DNA of 64,000 nucleotides from an uncultured Clostridia bacterium. Lineage in GTDB: Bacteria; Bacillota; Clostridia; Christensenellales; Borkfalkiaceae. Below are positions 57,401 through 62,204 of this stretch, one piece after another. Made by a program: the position numbers and the translations under genes. The stretch covers positions 1 through 64,000 of the forward strand of contig CANRCK010000005.1 of the NCBI GenBank assembly GCA_947629095.1. The letters are read 5' to 3'. Under the pieces are notes generated by a model. It was given only the letters and a program-made list of their open reading frames with translations. It had not been told where the DNA came from and made no database searches. Every line of letters starts with the position of its first letter. Position 1 is the first letter of the stretch.

Positions 57401-57807
57401 ATTACGAATTTTTTATCGTTTTTGAGATTTGTTATGCAGGGCACACCCATTACCAGACCTTCATCGTCCGGCGTTTTGCCTTTGAGTTCACCGTCAAAGC
57501 AATAGCTGTACCCTACTCCCGCACTACCTACGGGATTCAAATACATTATACTTTCCCCTGTATCTACGGGGTTGGTCCAATATTCTTTGAGGTGTTCAAG
57601 AGCCTCGCCCTCCACAATCACGGAATTAGGGTCGATACTTGAAGACCAATCCCAATAGGGGTGGTTGGGCGGCGTTGTGTATGCTTGGGCAATTGGCGTG
57701 GTTTTTGAGGCAAAGGTGATTGCCAAAACGCCGGTTATTGCCATAAGCACTGTCAAAACCGATAAAAGCATTGCTTTACCGTTGCGGGTTAAAAAACTTT
57801 TGAGCAT
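48445..57807 (-). CDS. Giant 3120-residue adhesin-like surface protein
   Basis: It has a signal peptide (about 1-41, ending AQA) and an unassigned domain (about 42-260). Two MBG-like repeats follow (about 267-417; TYTGSRQNAF and TYSGTEKTAF). Beta-helix segments with polymorphic-membrane-protein-like motifs GGAIYVDGG and FAENSATESGGAIYV lie at about 560-740, with a second beta-helix at about 990-1220. Beta domains extend to about 1530. A very long acidic helical region with repeats containing YAEAYKEITGKELPA covers about 1540-2850. A beta domain near 2880-2990 and two C-terminal membrane helices (about 2993-3017 and 3045-3078) end the protein. There is no LPXTG, so anchoring is by the C-terminal helices. 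AGGGAG precedes the ATG. It is probably controlled by the upstream TetR gene. Confidence 0.85.
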   Translation of the reverse strand: MLKSFLTRNGKAMLLSVLTVLMAITGVLAITFASKTTPIAQAYTTPPNHPYWDWSSSIDPNSVIVEGEALEHLKEYWTNPVDTGESIMYLNPVGSAGVGYSYCFDGELKGKTPDDEGLVMGVPCITNLKNDKKFVIVTYGLNASSEYSVVSGTGAFVMDQRTITTPRYINFSMPSHEYPYDANIYSGIPPLYSNPDFYLDSNGNYFIVVLAAMQNQIHYNYKTGYVSDTIPVVGVVYLGEEELYKTKEACAAAGDKLLSYASLKTIEKPTPKPLTYTGSRQNAFENTDKYTVTGGSATAAGTYKAKITPKTGYCWEDGSTEAIEVSFTIARKPISVPKAGEKTYSGTEKTAFYGGGTYNVVEGEGSVNKATDAGTYKVKLEPTANYCWQDWETYSGTGETDPVEVEWTIKKATIRFTMGDTPQKVTLKRGTSVTYSMTLSGSALLDNYTGHVEFKKTGVGDDYCRIYTPEEGVEDEVQHANCHRITLFNNSDKNMVTVTVRCELTEDKNFNAVRGEDACEWTIEIYQAGGFYIDNKDAGIDLETTTMYYDFAQAVEAYNKLSPEEQATQYIHVSQQAVIDKPVTIESPVKIIGNEGSELYLANSDQSMLNVGQGGELSFESVNLIDERTNPSGSAVNIAEGGEVTINNSSFTNCKGTNGGAIYVDGGKLTVTDSSFAENSATESGGAIYVAGGDVKIGKGVQIENNSAQFGNGIVVADDQKITVDSSAFGGLSDGIGLQGQSQINISGAITGEDKLVVEFEKPAEQLSEKYDNYGYVVSENNNSAMLKSALRVKNAGYTFNPDEKSNQLQMVATNSKTALVVIGDEEIECTTIEEAIQKIVESGSNSGKVYLLQHYNSAEDGVKPEPIKIDQTIEIPKGVEITFDSAVRVVNKDNTSSFKYYYNEKTGATLEDLKNEIDDFKNGEYSVIPTLLRCESLMGEMIKVESGATLNLGNVTLDGGAVWDEEMPAPDGETWKSRNGDTPIKLYDDGKSGAGTVTNNNAGVKAHAPVIVNAGTLNINSGATIQNNDNNYATPGAGFGSQNYGGGIRNEGAGQLTMNDGSTIKNCYSREGGAIMNVNKPDTSAYVEGGNPTVTIKGGTIEGNVSQTKGAAIQNVYGGAKTEVNGGTIQNNHSLNNVGVLTVEEGASLTVSGGTISAAESENAIYLYNQYSKEVVEGVQEEAQPYIENKSAGTLVIKDGEGTKPAISGNVHIDDPCVANAEEGKKYDPYADITDYSGALALDVNENRPSGKIAVGTKENLEALQEQINEKFTVDSSKHSGGYTVLVALDDGNYELRSASYVITVTQTESGKLEFTGFDPGITSFSVTIDGEEQELKLNENGAYVLEVEGTSVDITGYTFGYKGAENPVKLTDSLTLGVVQFNPENLELQLPEGATYLDEEGNEQSFTKGLLPNDIDIDEDGNITVKVDGQERKIHIGAREEAAEEADDQFEITEVPVLKDGKYSMTVEGKEGYEYHLADENGNLIADGLSGWIKTGKDGKVTFELPADGKQYTIVARNAATGDNLPGAYAKQGTISALTEDEAKNLEAYNTAYENVKDGLWTEQGKEPTTPATAENLKAVQKAYENLSERLQNLEETKEQEVDKCYPLALAREWKVSNGDILNAVKDPSFDPNTTENKGALKKAIEGYNDIVKESPEAGGYVAEEYNALIAAYKDAVDKKIQSEIQQWFEDNNVPDEEQQQYNDITSFFTSQIGSYNLNPADGKIAEAIEGLNNLSARISAAMDIQSEYNKTVESAEGKMSAERAKELYAANLVAILGVQNADEPFDETAAVEAAKAKFEDIKNKGIAEKLYLDAHLAIKGKEAEFTSNGNGVTYTDAAVQAVMDNIDKSTDPNAEAEKGIEALLDELLSGAVEAFKSYFNGLTQGKTPEEQVAALKNIKAVSELFEAYKNIFGEEPNEANLQELKTAAEAIQKAQSAGSNDIESANSQLTEQIKALLKKAYADNNNDIIKSANEAVEAAETEGNRNDNKSQNIAEASDAVFGVKQKLDLQKVYDGIIKENELPAAEQAKLGEVLKQGLSEIDKAGTAEEKTAAEQAAAAALELALSEYYANVEYAEAYKEITGKELPAWSELKFGAEVKDVDGVVETLKKDVQELLTTAASEATSDSAKKYLGATETEGLRGEVGKATATDGTIPDLSSIVSGANAVSEYLDSHKLITGKEADIQDNEVITGLTGATDLGERNKALAKEVNKLLEELKTEHSTAGSLIDEVEKAVTKAGNNANTGAQVADIVVGIKEKSELQSKLDGIIESNKDRISEGGKTTLKNELDGYLSAIDELAKDGDSKEAEEAIAVKKSEAENALQLSADKAIAQNEYAEAYKEITGKELPAGDAEKFAADIGEQTDRNGINDVLGKAVKAAADSLLIEDGDSEETKQIVEDCKKSVDEACGDNAGVPDLSGTVKDLKESVEAQRNKEKNEAKAVLDGLAEGDAALLPDELKTKLDKLIEDAKAQIDQSNYKDYKDIEDRAEKQRDLLVEYAKKFKDNDNGLKDDSAVTDALENGLKAIGEAAAADLDKELGKAKLDVEKEYYKQYLQEQLTQEDGERVKALVEKACEDIDGVVTNDGTDADEKVEDVRDIVESVLPKMDGERYLGGDDSVTRKDFGDVGAADKESIENAQKELAELDEKVKEYLDAKSKENGYESYEGELEDRLNKAEFELKKDEAVEKAESLLKDCDGKFVQDTNSGKVGEIEAEQYLPHKDPADRSQYAEERNGKIDEKYSEAEAYTKRAQEAQRNENTLQQQKDELAGSGRYNNSQKAELQSIVDDMAKKAKEAVSSGGSSEELAKLLDEAQKALGEVDVTKVTSGGINPDKTPSEEGGTGDYGEDYEGDLWGILSGTEPIESTAILVITEGTGRAKEVANAIKRGRISAAEGSGITSEQLADLTDGKSEKYAIEVRLTNNGAEYSTGGTYTVKVLMPASLRGETGRQVVRVNADGSIDVFKTHIEDGKYLVFTTNVLGEFQIIGDTIVDYTWLIVLLSILIGIEIILIAIAALKSDDGEGKDGSKKAAAVVPLPALAATIITPKGALGICMALGFTAIILAEILVIVLLLKKLRTKPTPANGNFAEATIIKNMPVADQTAAAEAGEAQKNEPEDK

Positions 57808-57851
57808 TGTTCTCCCTTCTTAAAAAATTTTTATATTTTTTATATTTTTGA

Positions 57852-57867
57852 GTGAGTAAACACTCAC
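57852..57867. promoter_or_regulatory. Probable TetR operator upstream of the giant adhesin
   Basis: The inverted repeat GTGAGT-AAAC-ACTCAC lies 45 bases before the adhesin start, between it and the TetR gene. TGAGT...ACTCA half-sites are common for TetR-family proteins. On the minus strand it is preceded by a GC hairpin and T run (about 57886-57920) that may end the TetR transcript. A clear promoter for the adhesin was not found here. Confidence 0.6.
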
Positions 57868-57937
57868 CCTGTTGCCTGAAAAAAACAGCCTGCGCCCGTC
57901 CGCCGACGGCGGAAAGGTTTGAGACTGTGGTTGGGGG

Positions 57938-58552
57938 CTATTTCAGCCCGCCCGGGGATACAACGCCCATTATGCCGCCCGATATAAGCCGCCAGATCTC
58001 CTCGTAGCTTTCGGCGGTGCGGGGAAGCTCCCCGCGGATGATGCGCTTTGCAAATATACCGGACGTATCCAGAACGTAGGTCCACAGGTGATCCTCGCTC
58101 GAGCGCTCGGTGAAGCGGGCGCGCACGTTTATGCTGTGAACTATCTGGGCGAAATACTTGAAATAGGTGGCGGCTACCTCGGAATCGTGGCTCATAACCT
58201 CGCGGATATAGGGGGAGTCGCGGTAGTCGAAATAGTAGATGGTGCGAAAGTCTCCGTTTACCAAAAATTCAAAGTAGGTGAACCACAGCGAACGGATTGC
58301 GGAATACATATCCTGCGGGGAGTTTATGGGGGGGAGACGGAAATTTTTGAAGAGCGCGGCAACGCGCATATGGAAACTTTCAAAACAGGAATACAAAAGT
58401 TTTTCCTTGGTTTCGAAATATTTATAAATAAGCGCCTCCGAAACGCCCATTTTTTTTGTAACCTGCTTCATAGCAAAGCCGCCCAAACCGTTTTGGGCTA
58501 CAAGTTGCATCGTGGTACTTATAAATTCTTCCTTTCTACCCTCTTTTACCAT
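57938..58552 (-). CDS. TetR/AcrR-family transcriptional regulator
   Basis: A 204-residue regulator with the N-terminal helix-turn-helix: TTMQLVAQNGLGGFAMKQV and MGVSEALIYKYFETKEKLL. The C-terminal ligand domain is long and aromatic (FRTIYYFDYRDSPY). ATG at 58552 is chosen because a promoter -10 ends 7 bases before it, so the message is probably leaderless; a TTG 12 codons upstream overlaps the -35. The stop lies 130 bases before the adhesin gene, with a palindrome between. Confidence 0.9.
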   Translation of the reverse strand: MVKEGRKEEFISTTMQLVAQNGLGGFAMKQVTKKMGVSEALIYKYFETKEKLLYSCFESFHMRVAALFKNFRLPPINSPQDMYSAIRSLWFTYFEFLVNGDFRTIYYFDYRDSPYIREVMSHDSEVAATYFKYFAQIVHSINVRARFTERSSEDHLWTYVLDTSGIFAKRIIRGELPRTAESYEEIWRLISGGIMGVVSPGGLK

Positions 58553-58559
58553 TGATAAT

Positions 58560-58588
58560 ATAATATAGTAAAATACACAAAAAGTCAA
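58560..58588 (-). promoter_or_regulatory. Promoter of a probable leaderless TetR transcript
   Basis: TTGACT and TATTAT are 17 bp apart on the minus strand. Only 7 bases separate the -10 from the ATG, so transcription should begin at or next to the start codon. No ribosome binding site is present, in contrast to most genes in the window. Confidence 0.75.
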
Positions 58589-58622
58589 TCGTATTGCAAA
58601 AATAAAAAAACTTTTTGCCGGC

Positions 58623-59327
58623 TCATGGCTTTTTTACGTAGTAAACATTGCAGGTTTCAATGCAAAAGCAGCCCGCAACACCCTGCAACCAGGTGCCCGT
58701 GTCAAGGTGGATTTTGTAAAAATCTCCGAGTGTGTAGCTGTTTTTGGGGGAGCCTTTGCGGCGGTAGGCTATTATTTTTGAGGAGCCGTCCGGGAGAATA
58801 TAGCTTGTGGGCGTGTGCCCGAAAAATACGCACTTGCGGTCGTTTACAACCGTTTTGGGGTCCTTGAACGTTCTGTCGTATACAAACTTTTCCTCCTCAA
58901 CGGATTCAAGCGGAACTATGCAGCCGCGCTCGTCCAAAGGAACGCCCGCGTGAACGCAGACGTAGTCGTCTTCCTCTATATAATAGGGCAATCTGTTTAG
59001 CCAGAACACCGTTTCCCAATCCAAAAGATTGCCGTCCTGCGGGAAATATTCCCGCAGTTTATTTAAAACGGCGTCAAAATCGGGATAGGACTTCAAATCG
59101 CGCAGAAGTCCCGCAAAATATTTTAAAAACATATGCTCGTGGTTGCCGTTTATGCAGCGGGCGTTGGGCATATTTTTTATGAATTTTAAAAGGCGGACGG
59201 AGTCGTTGCCCTTTTCGATAATGTCCCCGCAGGAAATCAACACGTCGGAATCGGAAAACTTTATGCGGTCGAGAAGGCGCATAAAAAGATCGTATTCTGC
59301 GTGGATATCGGAAATTAAGTATGTCAT
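58623..59327 (-). CDS. Calcineurin-like metallophosphoesterase (PPP/Ap4A hydrolase-like)
   Basis: A 234-residue phosphoesterase with the metal-binding set SDIHAEYD (about 6-13), SCGDIIEKG (about 32-40) and INGNHEHMF (about 60-68), and later His residues in CVHAG and FGHTPTSY. The family includes bacterial PrpA/PrpB protein phosphatases and Ap4A hydrolases. The GDxxDRG motif is altered to GDIIEKG, so the substrate is uncertain. It has its own extended -10 promoter (TTGACC-17-TATAAT, 59372-59400) and no clear ribosome binding site. Confidence 0.85.
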   Translation of the reverse strand: MTYLISDIHAEYDLFMRLLDRIKFSDSDVLISCGDIIEKGNDSVRLLKFIKNMPNARCINGNHEHMFLKYFAGLLRDLKSYPDFDAVLNKLREYFPQDGNLLDWETVFWLNRLPYYIEEDDYVCVHAGVPLDERGCIVPLESVEEEKFVYDRTFKDPKTVVNDRKCVFFGHTPTSYILPDGSSKIIAYRRKGSPKNSYTLGDFYKIHLDTGTWLQGVAGCFCIETCNVYYVKKP

Positions 59328-59414
59328 GGCGTTTTTTTGAATATATATAGGTTTTTCTATAAGCGACTTTGATTATATCATAATGTTTTAAAAAGGTCAA
59401 CACCGCGCCGCACA

Positions 59415-59437
59415 AAAAAGCCCCGCCGAAAGGCGGG
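59415..59437 (-). terminator. Terminator of the AT-rich TIR/thymidylate operon
   Basis: CCCGCC-GAAA-GGCGGG, followed on the minus strand by GCTTTTTTG, lies about 200 bases beyond the thymidylate-synthase-like gene. It marks the end of the AT-rich operon and the start of sequence with ordinary composition. The other bases between the two genes are AT-rich and show no gene. Confidence 0.8.
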
Positions 59438-59634
59438 ACTCGTTGAAATAAATTCGCTGCCGTGATATAAAAAAAGGGGGATATTTCCATTAAAATTCCG
59501 TCTGATTTATCGCATTAGGTTTGTCTGTAGAATGAACTTAGTTATTTCTAAGAAATTTTTGCACAACCGGAATTTTTCAAAATTTTCTGATAAACTTCGT
59601 ATACTATTTCATCAAATATACTCGTTTAAAATCA

Positions 59635-60633
59635 CTAATTCATTTTGCCTTGATTTAGCTTTGTAATAAAATTTTGCCACATTTTTATATATAATTCATT
59701 TGTGCATTGGGTTAAAAGAGAATTTAAAACATCATTATAAGCCAACTTATTAGCTACATATGCTCCTATAATGAGCATAATGTTATCATAAGCTTGATAT
59801 TTTGATTTAAGAGTTGCAACCTTTAAAAGTTGTTCAGGTGATAATTTATCATCTAACATAAATTTCATTCTTGAATAAATATCTTTTATGATCAAATCGG
59901 ATTCTGATTTTGGAATTGATAAACTATCGTTATTTGAATTATAAGTTTCTGTAATTATTCCAGTATTAATATCGCTGGAATATAAATGTAAACTATCACT
60001 AAAATGCGTATATTTTCCGATATTAATATTTAACCATCCGGCTAAAACTTCTTGTATGCTTGTAAACTGCACTAAATTATAAGGAAGCCCTCGGAAAATA
60101 TCATTGCTTCTCATAATCTGCATCCATTCTAATTTTTTATTCCTGATTTTAAGTAAAGAACAGATGTTGCAAGGTATATCATGGCTTGTGCTAGTCCCGT
60201 CTTCATTAGGCATGTCTTTAACAGGATCCCAGTAAAGTAAAACTGTTTGTCTATTGCTTGGATTACTTTTTAACGCATTATATGCTCTTTGAAGTTGATT
60301 AAACCCAAAATTCTTTGCTAACCTATAACCATATGCGCCATGATAATAATCGCTGTTCTCATCACTGGCATATCTTTCATAAACCGGGTTCCAAAAATCG
60401 ATAACATCTCTCTTATTGTCCCCCACTAATATCCAAATTAATTCCGCCAATGCAAAGCTGATACTCATTGCTGGTTTCCGACATGTAACCCACTTTTGAA
60501 GAGGATCTTCCAACTCTAAAATAACGTGTAACAATTCATTAGTGTTACCAGATTTTTCCCCTTCGGCGTCTATTAATTTTCGTGCCTGGCAATATAAATT
60601 ATTTGCTGTTTGCCCTTTAATCAAATATGCCAT
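59635..60633 (-). CDS. Thymidylate synthase/hydroxymethylase homologue without the usual C-terminal tail
   Basis: A 332-residue ThyA-fold protein. Visible conserved points are the Glu in FALAELIWIL, the catalytic Cys in DIPCNICSLL, the Arg/Asp/Asn block RSNDIFRGLPYN and the His/Tyr in SDSLHLYSSD. The Asn in GLPYN is the residue that selects dUMP in thymidylate synthases. The last ~90 residues are helical (KYQAYDNIMLIIGAY) and lack the terminal Pro-rich, AV-ending tail that closes over folate, so the chemistry may differ: hydroxymethylation, or binding only. GGAGG lies 7 bases before ATG, and only one base separates it from the previous stop. Confidence 0.85.
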   Translation of the reverse strand: MAYLIKGQTANNLYCQARKLIDAEGEKSGNTNELLHVILELEDPLQKWVTCRKPAMSISFALAELIWILVGDNKRDVIDFWNPVYERYASDENSDYYHGAYGYRLAKNFGFNQLQRAYNALKSNPSNRQTVLLYWDPVKDMPNEDGTSTSHDIPCNICSLLKIRNKKLEWMQIMRSNDIFRGLPYNLVQFTSIQEVLAGWLNINIGKYTHFSDSLHLYSSDINTGIITETYNSNNDSLSIPKSESDLIIKDIYSRMKFMLDDKLSPEQLLKVATLKSKYQAYDNIMLIIGAYVANKLAYNDVLNSLLTQCTNELYIKMWQNFITKLNQGKMN

Positions 60634-60634
60634 T

Positions 60635-61594
60635 TTATACCTCCTTAGTCATTAACCCCCACTTAGGAGGTAAAAACAACTCAATTTTATCCTTCTTTGG
60701 TTTAAATAATTGTTTAATCCTTGTCCTACTTTGTTTACTGTTCACATTAGGATATAATACTCTAGAATATTTATCTGTTTCACAAAACAAATTTTGACAA
60801 TCAATTAATTGAAGCGGTCGTCCAAAAAGAGTTTTGAAATCCAAGTCTCTTTTTTTAAACTCTTCCTCTTGGCAATCAGCTACATAATTTATAAAATATT
60901 CATAATTATTTGAAACATCTTTAAAACATTTATCTATCCCGCTTTTGGCACCGGGGCCCGCTACGACAAAAGACATTTCACTAAAATCACATAGCTCACT
61001 GTAATTTAAATCAATAGAATATTGAAAAGCTAAAAAACTACCAAGCATAGGATATTCTAATAAATATCTATATAATTCTTCTAATGATTTGGATTGAGCA
61101 ATTTTTAAAGGAAACTTGTCCCTCATTATAAAATCTATTAAGGCCAAATAATTTTTGTGCTTTTTATTAAAACCAAAACTACTTACTCCGGAAGGCATAA
61201 TATAAGCCGCTGAAAAAATCTTTTCCTTCTTATTCATTAATTCATCTAATGCAGTTCCAAATTTTTCTTGATTAAATTTTGAATATGTAATTTCGCCGAA
61301 AACATTTTCCAGATATTCCCAAGTTTCTATTCTGTTAAAAAATTTGAAAAGCAATATCCTAAAAACCATATCGTCTCCAGAATAAATTTCAGAACTATAA
61401 ATAACATTCTTAATTAGATATTGACTAACTCTATCAATTGCTCTATACGCGTTTGTAAATTTAAATTTCTGGATAATCGGATCATCACTCCATGGTGCAG
61501 GTCTATTATATAATCTATTTATGAATGCTTCTTGCCTTTTATAGGCAAAATTCCAAAATGAATCATAAACTTGAGTTGTTTGAATTTTTTTCAT
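60635..61594 (-). CDS. 5-hmdU DNA kinase helical-domain protein (aGPT-Pplase clade)
   Basis: A 319-residue protein matching the HMUDK_hel / alpha-glutamyl-putrescinyl-thymine pyrophosphorylase family known from phages with hypermodified thymine. Diagnostic segments are FWNFAYKRQEAFINRLY, the Asp-Asp-Pro-Ile then KFTNAYRAIDRVSQYLI, ILLFKFFNRIETWEYL and FVVAGPGAKSGIDKCF. The fold is thought to be helix-hairpin-helix glycosylase-like. There is no P-loop in this protein; the neighbouring kinase may supply that function. It starts 4 bases after the kinase gene. The assignment rests on motif recognition, not a search. Confidence 0.8.
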   Translation of the reverse strand: MKKIQTTQVYDSFWNFAYKRQEAFINRLYNRPAPWSDDPIIQKFKFTNAYRAIDRVSQYLIKNVIYSSEIYSGDDMVFRILLFKFFNRIETWEYLENVFGEITYSKFNQEKFGTALDELMNKKEKIFSAAYIMPSGVSSFGFNKKHKNYLALIDFIMRDKFPLKIAQSKSLEELYRYLLEYPMLGSFLAFQYSIDLNYSELCDFSEMSFVVAGPGAKSGIDKCFKDVSNNYEYFINYVADCQEEEFKKRDLDFKTLFGRPLQLIDCQNLFCETDKYSRVLYPNVNSKQSRTRIKQLFKPKKDKIELFLPPKWGLMTKEV

Positions 61595-61598
61595 ACAA

Positions 61599-62204
61599 TT
61601 AAATCCTTATATTAAGTTCTTTAATAATATCATCAACGACTACATCTATATCAAGATTATTCTTTATCATAAACTTTTCTCCATCTATATCGGTAAATAA
61701 TCCTTCATATGTTTTCAAAATTAATTTTTCTTTTTTTTCTGAAAAGTCTTTTTCACGGCTGTCCCTTGTAATATAAAAGTAGGTTTTATTTTTTATTTGG
61801 TCCGTAATTTCCTTTTCAATATCGATTAACTTTAATAGTTTATCTTTTTTTATCCCATCCCCAATGCCATACGCTAATGTTGACCACCAAAATCTATCTA
61901 AAAGTACATATTTATTGTTACAAATATCAAAAATAATTTTTCTGTTTAATAAATCTATATGAGCTGCCACATGCAACATCTGAATGCTTAATGGATCCAA
62001 AGGATAATCAAGTCCGTTCATGCATCGATGATGAATATCGTAAACTATTTTTCCTAAAGTACCTTCGGTTTTGCCTGGATACTGGTATAAAACGCAATCA
62101 ACTCCCATGCCCTTTAATTTTTGAAATACTAAATTAGCTATAGTACTCTTTCCAACATGGTCTATGCCTTCAAAAATTACTAGATTACCTTTTAAATCAC
62201 CCAT
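61599..62204 (-). CDS. Thymidylate-kinase-like P-loop nucleotide kinase
   Basis: A 201-residue TMPK-fold kinase. The P-loop is FEGIDHVGKST (family GxDxxGKST, with His where Gly or Ser is usual). YPGKTEGTLGK matches the DR-loop region, LLDRFWWSTLAYG the conserved Asp-Arg, and ITRDSREKDFSEKKEK a lid. It could phosphorylate dTMP or a modified dUMP analogue made by the neighbouring enzymes. ATG at 62204 lies 8 bases inside the end of the TIR gene (ATGGGTGA), so the two are translationally coupled. Confidence 0.85.
   Translation of the reverse strand: MGDLKGNLVIFEGIDHVGKSTIANLVFQKLKGMGVDCVLYQYPGKTEGTLGKIVYDIHHRCMNGLDYPLDPLSIQMLHVAAHIDLLNRKIIFDICNNKYVLLDRFWWSTLAYGIGDGIKKDKLLKLIDIEKEITDQIKNKTYFYITRDSREKDFSEKKEKLILKTYEGLFTDIDGEKFMIKNNLDIDVVVDDIIKELNIRI

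Noticed and set aside
59328..59634. tRNA or attachment site at the border of the AT-rich island
   Set aside because: No cloverleaf, no CCA end and no direct repeat with the visible part of the island; only a terminator and the phosphoesterase promoter are found.
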